Shown here piece by piece: positions 48,040 through 64,000 of a DNA stretch of 64,000 nt. Source of the stretch: Chrysemys picta bellii (taxonomy: Eukaryota > Chordata > Testudines > Emydidae). Under the pieces are notes generated by a model. The model ran no database searches and was not told where the DNA came from. It worked only from the letters and a program-made list of their open reading frames with translations. Made by a program: the position numbers and the translations under genes. Where the stretch lies: contig NC_088798.1 in assembly GCF_011386835.1 (NCBI RefSeq), positions 5,580,001-5,644,000 on the forward strand, read 5' to 3'. Each line of letters starts with the position of its first letter. Within the stretch, counting starts at the first letter, position 1.

Positions 48040-48246
48040 ATAAATAATATATAAATATATGGAGATATACCTATCTCCTAGAACTGGAAGGGACCCTGAA
48101 AGGTCATTGAATCCAGCCCCCTGCCTTCACTAGCAGGACCAAGTACTGATTTTGCCCCAGATCCCTAAGTGGCCCCCTCAAGGATTGAACTCAAAACCCT
48201 GGGTTTAGCAGGCTAATGCTCAAACCACTGAGCTATTCCTCCCCCC
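48040..48246 (-). repeat. tRNA-CR1 SINE, alternative tail
   Basis: The minus-strand head (ggaatagctcagtgg, then gggttttgagttcaatcc) is joined to a tail ending agttctaggagataggtata, unlike the attctatga tail of 42673-42861. It closely matches 55290-55498. Confidence 0.9.
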
Positions 48247-48251
48247 AGAAT

Positions 48252-48300
48252 TTAATTAAATGCTGTCTATGGGGATGCCTTGCTTATGACTAAATATCAG
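48252..48300 (+). repeat. 49-bp duplication, copy 1
   Basis: It starts ttaattaaatgctgtctat and ends tatgactaaatatcag; 48 of 49 bases are identical to 49924-49972. Confidence 0.95.
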
Positions 48301-48484
48301 AAGGGAGCAAAAATTTTGAAGTCTTGAATGGTTTTTTTTGCTAAATAGAATGTGTTTTCCAGTCCACACTGCTATTGATCTTATGTGGATGTTATTCAGA
48401 TATTACTGTATAAAATTCAGATACATAAGCCAGAAGGGACCAGTCATAGTGCTGGTATTCTGTGCTTCTCTGCTGTGTCTACAG

Positions 48485-48787
48485 CAGGGGTCGGCAACCT
48501 TTCAGAAGTGGTGTGCCAAGTCTTCATTTATTCACTCCGATGTAAGGTTTCGCGTGCCAGTCACACATTTTAACATTTTTAGAAAATGTCACTCTATAAG
48601 TCTATATTATGTAACTAAACTATTGTTGTATGTAAAGTAAATAAGGTTTTTAAAATGTTTAAGAAACTTCATTTAAAATTAAATTAACATGCAGAACCCC
48701 CTGGCCAGGACCCGGGCAGTGTGAGTGCCACTGAAAATCAGCTCGCGTGCTGCCTTTGGCACGGGTGCCATAGGTTGCCTACTCCTG
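48485..48787. mobile_element. Non-autonomous hAT element, 303 bp
   Basis: The ends caggggtcggcaacctttc and the complement caggagtaggcaacctatg form inverted repeats. They are flanked by gtctacag (48477-48484) and gtctacat (48788-48795), a 7/8 match. Low-GC interior, no transposase. Confidence 0.88.
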
Positions 48788-48899
48788 GTCTACATTTACA
48801 AGTGGTGGGTGAAATACACACACTGCACATATATCCAACACAGTATGAAGAGCAGTGTAAACAGTGAGGCACTGATTAGCTGAATAGAGTAAAAACTTA

Positions 48900-49075
48900 G
48901 GGTACATAATATTCTACATATCCAAGCAGTGACTCCCCCGAGTACATTGCTATTTTTAGCAGGGTCGCGTCCCACTGCCAGAGCCTTTCACTGCCGCACG
49001 TAGCTATACACTGCATTGTGGACACAGCCTGCAGCTACGCATCCTCTCCCCATCACCGCCAGTGTCCACAAGCCC
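48900..49075. mobile_element. PIF/Harbinger-like miniature element
   Basis: It begins gggtacataa and its right end complement begins gggcttgtgga. Both sides carry TTA (48897-48899, 49076-49078), the Harbinger 3-bp duplication. The inverted repeats are diverged, so the call rests largely on the duplication. Confidence 0.5.
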
Positions 49076-49920
49076 TTAGGTGACAAACCGGCTCTTACTC
49101 TCAGAGATCGTTACCACCAATTTACAGCAATTTGCACAAAATGTGATTAATAAAGCAGCCCATTATCACTACTCCCATTAAGCCCACTGGCAAATAGTAT
49201 AGATGAAGAGTTCACTTTATGAAGTAGTCTCCTCCTATTGTCAGAAGAGAGATGTGCTTACTGAGAACATCTCCCTCTAAACTTGCAATAGTTTTGCACA
49301 AAACCAAACCAGAATACTGCTGCTTTCAAAACTATTTCTTCCAAGGAAAGTGCACTTCTCTACTGCACCCATCACTGTAGTTTAAGCAAGTCAACAAACA
49401 TATTTTGTGGTGAATGAAATCAAGCGGCAAGGGAAACTGGAGCCATGAGTATGTCTTGGTACAATTATATATTTCCTCAGCATTGTCAGGTCTTTTGGTT
49501 GCCATGGCAGTGTGTTTCCATGGAAGTCAAACTTGAAGCCTGTTTCTGCCACTGGAACCGTCCAAAGAAAATTATCAGCCTTGGAAATTAACCAAGCTGC
49601 TCTTACCTTGAAAACCAGCCCTCCCACAGCTCCTGAAAAAATAAACATGTCTTTCCATTTCTGACATAGGAGTAAGAGGGAAAAACATACACCTAGGAAC
49701 ATTAGCACCCTTTTGTGTAACGCACAATATGGAAAGTAAACCCTTCTAAAAAGCTTTGCCAAGATTGAGCATGAATAAGGTAGTAAGGTCACTTGAAGAT
49801 ATATTATGCACACAGACTGCAAAATCTTGCAAAATGTTCTGTTCTGCAAGATTTAAAAGAATGTAATTCGGTACTTTGAGATTAATGCAGGTTGATTACT
49901 GTTCTTTTAACATCAGTAAG
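49076..49920. other. Intergenic, with an unexplained minus-strand frame
   Basis: A 152-codon minus frame (49849-49391) has no recognised domain. Within it a 26-nt stretch at 49634-49609 has an acceptor-like attttttcag before it and a donor-like AAG|gtaaga after it. This could be chance. An X-box-like gttgccatggcagt lies at 49498-49511. Confidence 0.3.
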
Positions 49921-49923
49921 GGG

Positions 49924-49972
49924 TTAATTAAATGCTGTCTATCGGGATGCCTTGCTTATGACTAAATATCAG
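49924..49972 (+). repeat. 49-bp duplication, copy 2
   Basis: It matches 48252-48300 with a single difference (c for g at 49943). The flanks differ from those of copy 1. Confidence 0.95.
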
Positions 49973-49984
49973 TTTACTAAAGGA

Positions 49985-50165
49985 AACAGTAGGTTAGTGA
50001 GTGTCCCTAGCCTCTGTTTGCCCGAAACCAGGAGTGGATGATATCACTTGAGGATGGCCTGTTCTCTTCATTCCCTCTGAAGCACCTGGCATTGGCCACT
50101 GTCGGAAGACAGGATAGTGGGCTAGATGGAGCACGAGCCTGACCTGGTGTGGCTGATCTTAGGCT
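49985..50165 (+). repeat. CR1-type LINE 3' end, second subfamily, diverged
   Basis: It contains gcacctggcattggccactg and gaagacaggatagtgggcta and is more diverged than 45506-45690. Confidence 0.75.
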
Positions 50166-52150
50166 CTAGTTAGATCTTTGATGCTTACCAACAGCCTCAC
50201 TGCTTATCCTGACGGTCAGATTTCACCTGCCAAGGCCCACATGTGGGAAACAACATACGACAGAAACCCAAAATGAGGGACCAAGTTAATGCAGGAAAGT
50301 TTAAATGATATCTGATTCCTCCTTGTAGAGAAATGACTTTCTATAATCTCACCTTCATAATCATGTGAGGTGAAGGGACACCAAGATGTGTGCAGAATAT
50401 GTGACTAAAGTGAGACATTCCTTGAAAGGGACAATTGTGTTACAAGAAAAATGGTTATGCTGCTCACCAGCTCAGATAAAAGTCATGGGGATGAGTCATC
50501 AGGTCCTGAAGGTGAGTGGGGCCTGTGTCACTCTTACCAATCTGTAGAAACACTAATCCTCTTTAGATGGCACCTTGATATGTTGCAACCGGTCAAGGGA
50601 GTTCTCTCAACTGCTAACCTAAGTGATTCAGTGGTGATTCACCCTCTTTTATATTGTCCCACCGGCTCTGATGTGATTCAGCAAAGAAATGGAGACACTT
50701 TCCAGTAGGCCACCTTAAAGGCACGGCTTGTGAAGACCAGGGCAAAACCATTGATACTCCAAGGACGCAGCTCAGCCAGTACCTAATCTTTCATTCTCCA
50801 TCTTCAGGAAGCAAGAAAAGTGAAGAATTTAAGCTGCTGGCAAAGGGGTGCACTTGTATAGAAAAATGGCAGACACGTACCAAACATACCAAACTCCTTA
50901 GAAAACACTAGGACGTAACATATTTGAAATCATTAATTCTAATATGAAGACACAGGAGGTAGGAGGGGGTAAAAGCATTTAGTGGTAACACAGCTAAAAA
51001 GCACTATTAGCCCCTGTATGGATATTGTAGTATTTGGAGCCATAGCTCCTATCTTATTTATCAAGACAAAAAAAAGTGAACCTCCCTCTCCCTTTTGCTG
51101 TATTTCCTGCAAGAGAATGTTAACACAGATGCATCTAACGCACATTTTAATGAAGTACCTGGAACAGGATATGACCAGAGGGCTGACTTTAAAATGAAGG
51201 TGATCACCAAGGAGGGACTCAACAAGGCTGATGAATGTTTGGCTTTGAATTCCGGCCATGTTCAGAGCTCCTTGAGAAGATTTACTGAACACTACAGGAT
51301 CTTTCATCTGCTTCTTCCAGTTTTAAGATCGAACACTGCACCCCTCAGTGTTGCAAGCTGTACTCTGCCTAGTGAATTGCTGTTCATTTAAAGACAAGAC
51401 GGCAAATTTGTGATCATCTGTCCCTGTAGGATCTGAACTTGGTTTGTTCATTAATTTTTAAAAACACATTCAAGATGAAGATTTTGGGACAACATTCAAA
51501 ACCTTAAAGTTCTTAATGGAGTAAAGAAGTTTGCTTAAAGGTTAGTCAAGTTCAGGAGGTTCACTTAGTTTCTAACTTTGTATGGGAGGAATCTACAACC
51601 AGTTTCACAAGGTAATTTTTTTCCTCCGAACGCCTAAAAAATAAGAATCAGCTGAAGTTAGGAGGGATGCAGTCATCTGAGCTCTTAAAATTCATCGTCT
51701 CCAAATCTTAATATGTTCCAACTAGAACTTGAGACCACAGGACATCAGGGGACGTTCACAATCTTTTCATAAGCTTTGCTTTGACACCAAATATACATTG
51801 TTCACCGGCATTCAAGGGCATGGTCTCAAATTTAAAGGGACGGTTGAGAAATGTCTTCTGGATTCTATGTACCCGAAGGCTAAAATTCTCTTCTATATGC
51901 ATAGTAGTCTTTACCCATTTACGGTGTAAAACTAGCTATAATGGGCTGCATCGATTGTAAGGGTGCAAATCTTTACATCAATGTGACCACATTTTAAAAT
52001 CAAAATGACAGTATGACCTACATTTACAAGAGCCGGATGCTACGCTAAGAGATACTGAAGCATCTCTCCTCCATCCCTCCCAGCAGGACCTACAGGGAGC
52101 AGCAGCTCTATGATTTTCAAACGGGCAATTCCTCGTTGTATGTTTGTGTG
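50166..52150. other. Intergenic, no recognised gene
   Basis: Single-copy sequence. The minus frame 51307-50939 and the overlapping plus frames show no domain I can name. This may include an unclassified old repeat. Confidence 0.35.
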
Positions 52151-52156
52151 TAAATA

Positions 52157-52344
52157 CACCTCTACCCCGATATAACGCGACCCCATATAACACGAATTTG
52201 GATAGAACGCGGTAAAGCAGTGCTCCGGGGGGGCGGGACTGCGCACTCCGGCGGATCAAATCAAGTTGGATATAACACGGTTTCACCTATAACGCAGCAA
52301 GATTTTTTGGCTCCCGAGGACAGCGTCATATCGAGGTAGAGGTG
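52157..52344. mobile_element. TA-flanked Tc1/mariner-type miniature, 188 bp
   Basis: The ends cacctctaccccgatata and the complement cacctctacctcgatat are near-perfect inverted repeats bounded by TA (52155-52156, 52345-52346). Internal phrases such as tataacacg recur. No transposase. The end pattern suggests a Tigger-type member. Confidence 0.88.
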
Positions 52345-52544
52345 TATGTGCATGGTATGCTTCATTTCCTACCGTTCCCTAGAATGAGCAGGGAGAATGG
52401 GCCAGTAAGCCAGCAGATCTTCCAAGATCCATGGAGGTGCAATGGCCTCTGCTCAACTGACCTTCCCTCACCTTGACAATGCGGCTTCTTCTACCTCCAC
52501 TGGACAGTAGCCATCTGCAGAGGTATTGGGCTTGACGCAGGAGA

Positions 52545-52640
52545 TCACTAGGTGAAATTTATGACCTGAGTTACTCAGGAGGTCAGACTAGATGATCATA
52601 ATGGTTCCTTCTGGCCTTACAAAGCTAGAGATTAGTTTTA
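52545..52640 (+). repeat. CR1 3' end
   Basis: Contains caggaggtcagactagatga followed by taatggttccttctggcctt; the 5' part is missing. It lies just past the inferred MKNK1 3' end. Confidence 0.8.
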
Positions 52641-52689
52641 CCATGAAAGAGATTATTACAACACCAGAGATGGATAAAGAAATAAGACA

Positions 52690-54470
52690 ATATAGAAGTA
52701 AATTAAGTTTAATTTTCAGTAGATAAGTTAACAAGAGTGTCACAGAGAGGGGTAAGCAAATTGCTTCCTGAGTTTTCAGTCTCCAAAATCAGACCAAAAA
52801 ATACATAGTAAAGTATGGAATGTATTAAATCTATAACTTAACATATTTTAAAAAACAAGGCTAAGTACAATTCATAATCTTTACCACTGGCACAATATAT
52901 AAAATAGTTTAAATAAAGTATAACATTTTCTTATTAGTCACCAATACAGCATGTTGTATAAAAATATTTATATATAAAAATACACAGACACTTACTTCTC
53001 AAAAGGCAAATGTGAAACTCTGACAGACTGGGTGATGAAATCTGCTATCGTTCAGATTTCTCCATTTCCACTGGTTTGCTGGATTGGTTTCCAGTGTTCA
53101 TTCTCTAGCTGTTTGGGATGGTTAATCCAGAAATTTGAAGGCATATTTTTCACCTGCCACGACACATTAGTGTAAATTTTTTAAAATGACTAGCACTTTT
53201 GGGTGCCCAGCCTGAGACAACTTAAAGCGGCCAACTTTCGCAGTGTGGGTGCTGAGCGCTTTCTGAAAATTAAGTGCGGTTAAGGTACCTCAAGTTGAAT
53301 ACTTGAAATTGCTAGTGACTTTTGAAAATTTGGGCCAATGCACTTCCATGATAGCTCTTGAACTACCTTGGCTCAGTATGCATAATGTAACAAAACCATT
53401 CTGATCTAAACTTCACCCACCTGGTTTGACTGCTGCAAGTGCCTGACCATGCCCCCTCCCCCATCAGACACTATCTTCCCACTAGCTGGAAAAGCTCAGA
53501 TTTCTCACCAAAATAATACTTGACTGGAACCTGTGCATTCACCCGCCTACATCAAGAAATACAGTCAGGATAACACAGGAAAAAGTAATTAGGGACATGC
53601 TCCTCATGAGGTAAAGATTCCCTACATCATTATCCTTAGTGTAACACACATTGGTTTAAAGTTTCTTTGCGAAGACTACTGTATCCGATTCAGATTTAAG
53701 AATGTAACTGGCAAGAAATAAAACAATGTTCTGGGTCCACATGCTTGCCTACACCCCCCTCCTCAAAAGATGAAAATCTACTCCCCGGCATTTGTGTTCA
53801 TTTCCAAGGCCCTGAGCTGGTGACATGCTTGAGCATCCTCAACATCTTGCAGGATGCGCTTAACTCCGACTGAAGCCAATGGGAGTGGAGAGTGCTCATC
53901 AAATTGCAGGGTCCAGCCTTAAGCATCCTCTGCACTTCCTGAGTCAGTAGGTGCGAAGGACAAGGGGGGCACTCACGGCCTTTTGGTGGGTTAAAAGAAA
54001 GGTACGGAGTAGGTCATTAGCAGCAGCTCCAGCTGATGAACGGACCAGCACCAAGAGGCCCCAAAGGAGCAGCACCATGGTTTCCTACCCAAGGGTGGTT
54101 GAGTTGGGGTTGGAAAGCCTTTGTGCTCTGACATGCAAAGCAAGAGAAGAACTTTTCCAAATGTCCTCAAGTCTACATTTTGAAGTGTGCTCTTTTAAGA
54201 GAAAACAAGGAAAGCTAGTGGTATATCATCTCTGGTAACAAAGCAGCAACCTTGCTTTCTTTAGTTTAAAAAAAAAATTTCAATTAAATTGTCTTAATCA
54301 ACCAAATCAGTCAAGCAAAAACATTCCTACAAAATGCATCCATTTAAAGGTACAAGTCCCTTTATAAATGAGCTTCCTACTAAGTCATTAAACCTTGATG
54401 TCTATTAGACTTTAAAATACATGAAGTAAAGCTGACCAATCCCATTAGAACCTACAGCAGTGTCCGCATG
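52690..54470 (-). other. MKNK1: Probable MKNK1 3' UTR
   Basis: About 1.8 kb of mostly repeat-free sequence follows the stop codon, AT-rich towards its end. On the minus strand the only plausible poly(A) signal I found is ATTAAA at 52713-52708. A GU-rich stretch (TGGTGTTGT) lies further downstream near 52665, and CR1-derived sequence begins soon after. The 3' end is inferred from these signals, not proven. Confidence 0.5.
52708..52713 (-). terminator. Candidate poly(A) signal ATTAAA for MKNK1
   Basis: ATTAAA on the minus strand lies about 1.76 kb after the MKNK1 stop codon, with GU-rich sequence 40-50 nt downstream. It is the common variant signal, and no AATAAA was found on this strand between the stop codon and this point. 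Confidence 0.4.
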
Positions 54471-60680
<6,210 letters not shown>

Positions 60681-61010
60681 CTAAAACATATGAGAAGACA
60701 CGGATAAAATGTGTGTAGATTCCCTCAAATTTTTATCTCATTCTACCTTTCTTCACTGCAAGGCAGCCTCATAGGGCTATTCTGAGTCTAGGTTTGATAT
60801 AAAAAGCTATCTAGCCTAAGGTTCCTTAATGACAATAAATAGATGATGAGCAGTGTATATTTGGATGGCACTGTACATGTCCCGCTGTATTTATTTTATG
60901 CAATTACATATTTATGAAAGTCAGTAAAGGAAAAAGATCATTTGAAACACTTTGGAATTACTCAGTGCACACCAAAATAATGCCTAAGTGGCTTATTAAA
61001 ACCAATGAGC

Positions 61011-62205
61011 TGTAAGAAATATTTACACATACATGCATGGATGACAGTTTAGTGGCCAATCAGAGGGGCTGATGGAATGACCAATCGGGGACCAGAAGGG
61101 CCCTATATAAGGGTACGTCTACACTTACCGGAGGGTCCGGCGGCAGGCAATCGATGTTCTGGGATCGATCCCGGAAGTGCTCACCGTCGACGCCGGTACT
61201 CCAGCTCGGCGAGAGGAGTACGCGGCATCGACAGGGGAGCCTCCCTGCCGCGTCTGGATCCGCAGTAAGTTCAGACTAAGGTACTTCGAATTCAGCTACG
61301 TTATTAACGTAGCTGAATTTGCGTACCTTAGTCCGAAGTGGGGGGTTAGTGGGGACCAGGCCTAAGACTAGCAGCAGAGCAGAGAAGTTCAGTTGCTGGG
61401 TGGAGCTCGAGAAGTGAAGATTGGGTGGTGACTGGCTGGCAGAAAGGGCAGCAGCAGTACCGCGGACAGCTCACTGCAGACAGGACTGAAGCCCGGGGAA
61501 GGCTGCTGAAGCCCAGGGTGCCTGGCTGGCAGGAAGAGCAGCAGGACCAGCGGAAGTGAGGGTAAGCTGAAGCCCAGGGGGACTGAGCACAGAGCCTGGC
61601 CAGGCCAACGAGGTACCCAGATGGGCCCTGTTGGTCTGGTTGAAGACTGAGCCCAAGGAGGCCTGCTGAACCACCACCAGCTGCAGGTACTGAGATGGGC
61701 TCCGACTGGGTGGCTGAAGAACGCAGTGCCTCTGGGAAGAAGCTTAAGAGCTACGGCCCCATACCAGGGCCAAAATAAGAACTTGGGACCGTTTACCTCG
61801 GAAGGGGGGATAGTGTATGCAGCTCGGCCGGAGGGCTAAGTCGCTGAAGACCTGCCAAGAGAAACATCAGCCGGGGGAGTGCTTGCGAGAGGCAGGCGCT
61901 GCCTGATGCAAGACCAAAGAAAAGCAGGCTCACACCTAATTGCGAGAAAAGGGGCCATCCGCGAGAGGTGGGCGTCTCCCCTCCCCCCGTGAGAAGAACT
62001 GTGTTTGCAGGCACTATCCGCCAGAGAAAAGGGGACGCCCACGAGAGGTAGGTGCTGACCCCGTTATACCAAAACACAGATAATCGGAGGCATCCAGAAA
62101 CCCAGAAAAGGGAATAATTTGGAGGTTTGTTTATTTGATTGTTAACTGATTTCTGGAGGGCATCACAGAACAAGTGAGTCTTAAGAAGTCACCTGTAACA
62201 CCCAT
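61011..62205 (+). mobile_element. Probable LTR remnant in MKNK1 intron
   Basis: On the plus strand two CCAAT boxes (61056-61060 and 61081-61085) and a TATA box (ctatataa, 61103-61110) are followed by purine-rich sequence with repeated gcgagaggtgggc-type units (61880-62060). This is the U3-R-U5 layout of a long terminal repeat. No internal genes follow, so it is likely solo. Ends and target duplication are not resolved, and both boundaries are estimates. Confidence 0.45.
61111..61362. mobile_element. PIF/Harbinger-like miniature inserted at an LTR TATA box
   Basis: It starts gggtacgtctacacttac; the right-end complement is ggcctggtccccac, and both are flanked by TAA (61108-61110 and 61363-61365). 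TIR match is partial (8 of 14). It contains a long imperfect palindrome at 61274-61333 centred on gttattaac, and is rich in CpG. It lies directly after the TATA box of the surrounding LTR. Confidence 0.8.
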
Positions 62206-64000
62206 CCATACAAACAACATATGAAGGTGGTTTTACAGCACTGAAGCATTTCTTCATGCACCTTAAACTTAAGAAGGGCAGTTATAGCAAATGAACCACC
62301 AGAAGTAAATCACTGAACAGCACAACTAACTTGTTTGCAGTTTAATGACCATCACAGCAACACAATTTTTCAAAAGTTGCTAAACTTCGGCACACATGCT
62401 ATTTACTATTTTGGAGTATGAGAAAGTAAGGGTGCTTTATAAATAAGCAGGTAGGAGAAGAGTCAAAGCCTATTAGTTTAGGACATTAAGCGATTTCCTG
62501 CAGTTTAACTACAAAAATAGTTAAATTTCTAACCAAAAGGATTCCTCAAAGTGTTAATACTGGTGCAACCCACCTTTTTGTGTGGAAGAGTGTTGTGATC
62601 AAGATTGTGATAAGACAACACGCCTGGGATTTCTAGCTAGTCTCCCAATACTTGTTGCTTTATTTGTCCCCAGCTCCTACAATGTATTTCACTGCTGTGT
62701 GTTAAGGTTTTGTGGGTTGCAGATTCTCATTTGCATTTTTGGGTCCATTATGTAACAAATTCACTTTGTAATTACTCCACAGTGCCTTGGAAGGAAAGCA
62801 GCCACCTTTTAAATATTCATGCAATGATTTCTTAGCTAGCCATGGGGTTTCTTCCCAAGTGTGCCATGTGAGTGTTCAGGGAAACGATCATTCCCTTAAG
62901 TTTTAGAATATCACTAACTGGAAGATTAGTTGTCTTGTTGATAAGGAACATTTGAGTTAAGAAATCACTAGCAGCATTAGCACCATGACAAAATGATGTG
63001 TGATAACACTGCTTTAATTTCCTGTTTACTTTAATGTTGTGTGAGCCACTTACTAATTATTTTAATGCCACACAGTAGAACCATAAAGTAAATGGGAAAT
63101 GAAAGGCGATATTACTGCAGGTGATGCTGCAGCGATGTTCATGCTGTACTGCTCTTCACCAAATGACAAAATCCAAACCAGGACAAACAAAAAGTTGCGT
63201 CACTGTTTATGAAGCCATTTTGCAAAAGCTTCCCTTGTCTTCCCTTTCCAAAGGCAAGCTAATGATTGACAGTAATTACCAGAGCAAGAAATGAGCTGAG
63301 TGGGGAACTAAGCCATCTTGGATTTTACTACTGACATTTCCCAACACTAAGTGCTTCAATATTAAATGCAAACCATTTTTTTTTTTATAAATTCATCTAC
63401 TTTTGCTAGACACGCTCCCCTCTCCACGTCTGGGCAAATGTGAAGAAAGCTCAACATGCTGACATCTGTGGTATGCCTTGAACAGGCAATACCCCGGACA
63501 AGACAGTAACCTGTATATAGGTTAACGTATGCTTTTACTGTAACCTTAATTTCTGTACTTTCCCTAGACGCTCTGCCTGAACTTCCTGTGGCTCAATTTA
63601 CCCATCACTCTAAGCCATAACTCTCAAACCACGCCACATGAGGGGCAGATCCTCAGCTGCGGTAAACGGTCATCACTCCATTAGAGTCTCTTCCGCCGCA
63701 TTTACACTTGGAGATCGTTGCTTCACCTTAGTCGTCATATAGCCAAGCTATTAAGATTAGCAATACATCTTTCTCCATAAATCAGTTCCATCAGCTGATT
63801 AGCTAGCTAAAGATCTTCTCTATATTCCACCCCCTAATTTGACTTCTGTACTAAAGTGCATAGAGATATACAATATCCTATATACCTTAAGTCTGCCATT
63901 TTATTTGTTCCTCAATTGCTTAACATTACATTAGTAGCCGAAAGCCCATGCTGTTGTACAGGTACAATTTGTAAAGTCACATGTGTATAAACAGCTAAAA

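Larger units (their letters stand above)
60681..64000 (-). other. MKNK1 upstream intron, truncated by window edge
   Basis: No preceding Mnk1 exon (the FLHTKG segment) was found by eye in these 3.3 kb. The left third holds an LTR-type element with a nested Harbinger miniature; 62.2-64.0 kb is AT-rich single-copy DNA with one hairpin-family remnant near 63.64-63.71 kb. Confidence 0.6.

Noticed and set aside
49391..49849. 152-codon minus-strand frame as a gene
   Set aside because: No domain or family resemblance; only the possible internal micro-exon is worth noting.
60681..64000. Upstream MKNK1 exon (segment before HRDLKPEN)
   Set aside because: No acceptor-exon-donor encoding the expected FLHTKG region was found on the minus strand.

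Overview
The window looks like vertebrate, very probably turtle, nuclear DNA. Three things support this: an interrupted protein-coding gene with consensus GT/AG introns, CR1 LINE fragments at many positions, and several copies of a tRNA-headed SINE with a CR1-type tail, the arrangement described for the tortoise Pol III/SINE. No bacterial, phage or organelle features were seen. The species assignment is inference; no database was searched.

One gene can be supported with confidence. The last six coding exons of MKNK1 (MAP kinase-interacting kinase 1) lie on the minus strand between 54471 and 60680. They run from the HRDLKPEN catalytic loop through the DFD motif characteristic of the Mnk family and the Cys-rich insert to the C-terminal MAPK-docking basic motif and stop codon. 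The 5' exons lie beyond the right edge. The 3' UTR probably runs down to about 52.69 kb. The six exons splice in frame with no stop, and two of the acceptors are tandem NAGNAG sites.

The remaining ~52 kb on the left (1-52.6 kb) has no exon I can support. It is intergenic sequence built from layered mobile elements: hAT-type elements with 8-bp target duplications (1633-2352, 9761-10115, 10899-11333, 29609-29989, 48485-48787), Tc1/mariner-Tigger-like miniatures with TA duplications (2377-2578, 52157-52344), PIF/Harbinger-like miniatures (6296-6582, 48900-49075, and 61111-61362 in the MKNK1 intron), CR1 LINE pieces (3365-3720, 17470-18735, 35985-37048 with a younger copy nested inside, 47056-47636), tRNA-CR1 SINEs, many MIR-like SINEs, a Penelope-like 3' end carrying a hammerhead-like fold (8003-8090), and LTR-type remnants (13.3-13.7, 19.1-20.7, 21.9-22.9, 61.0-62.2 kb). 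Between these are single-copy, often AT-rich blocks that may be conserved regulatory DNA, and one CpG-rich block near 4.8-5.5 kb.

No wholly new biological system is evident. The best leads are the four nnnTAnnn hAT target duplications, the Harbinger insertion in an LTR TATA box, the 49-bp near-identical duplication at 48.25 and 49.92 kb, the hammerhead-like element, and the paired NAGNAG acceptors around the 44-nt MKNK1 exon. Most boundaries of old repeats are estimates by eye.
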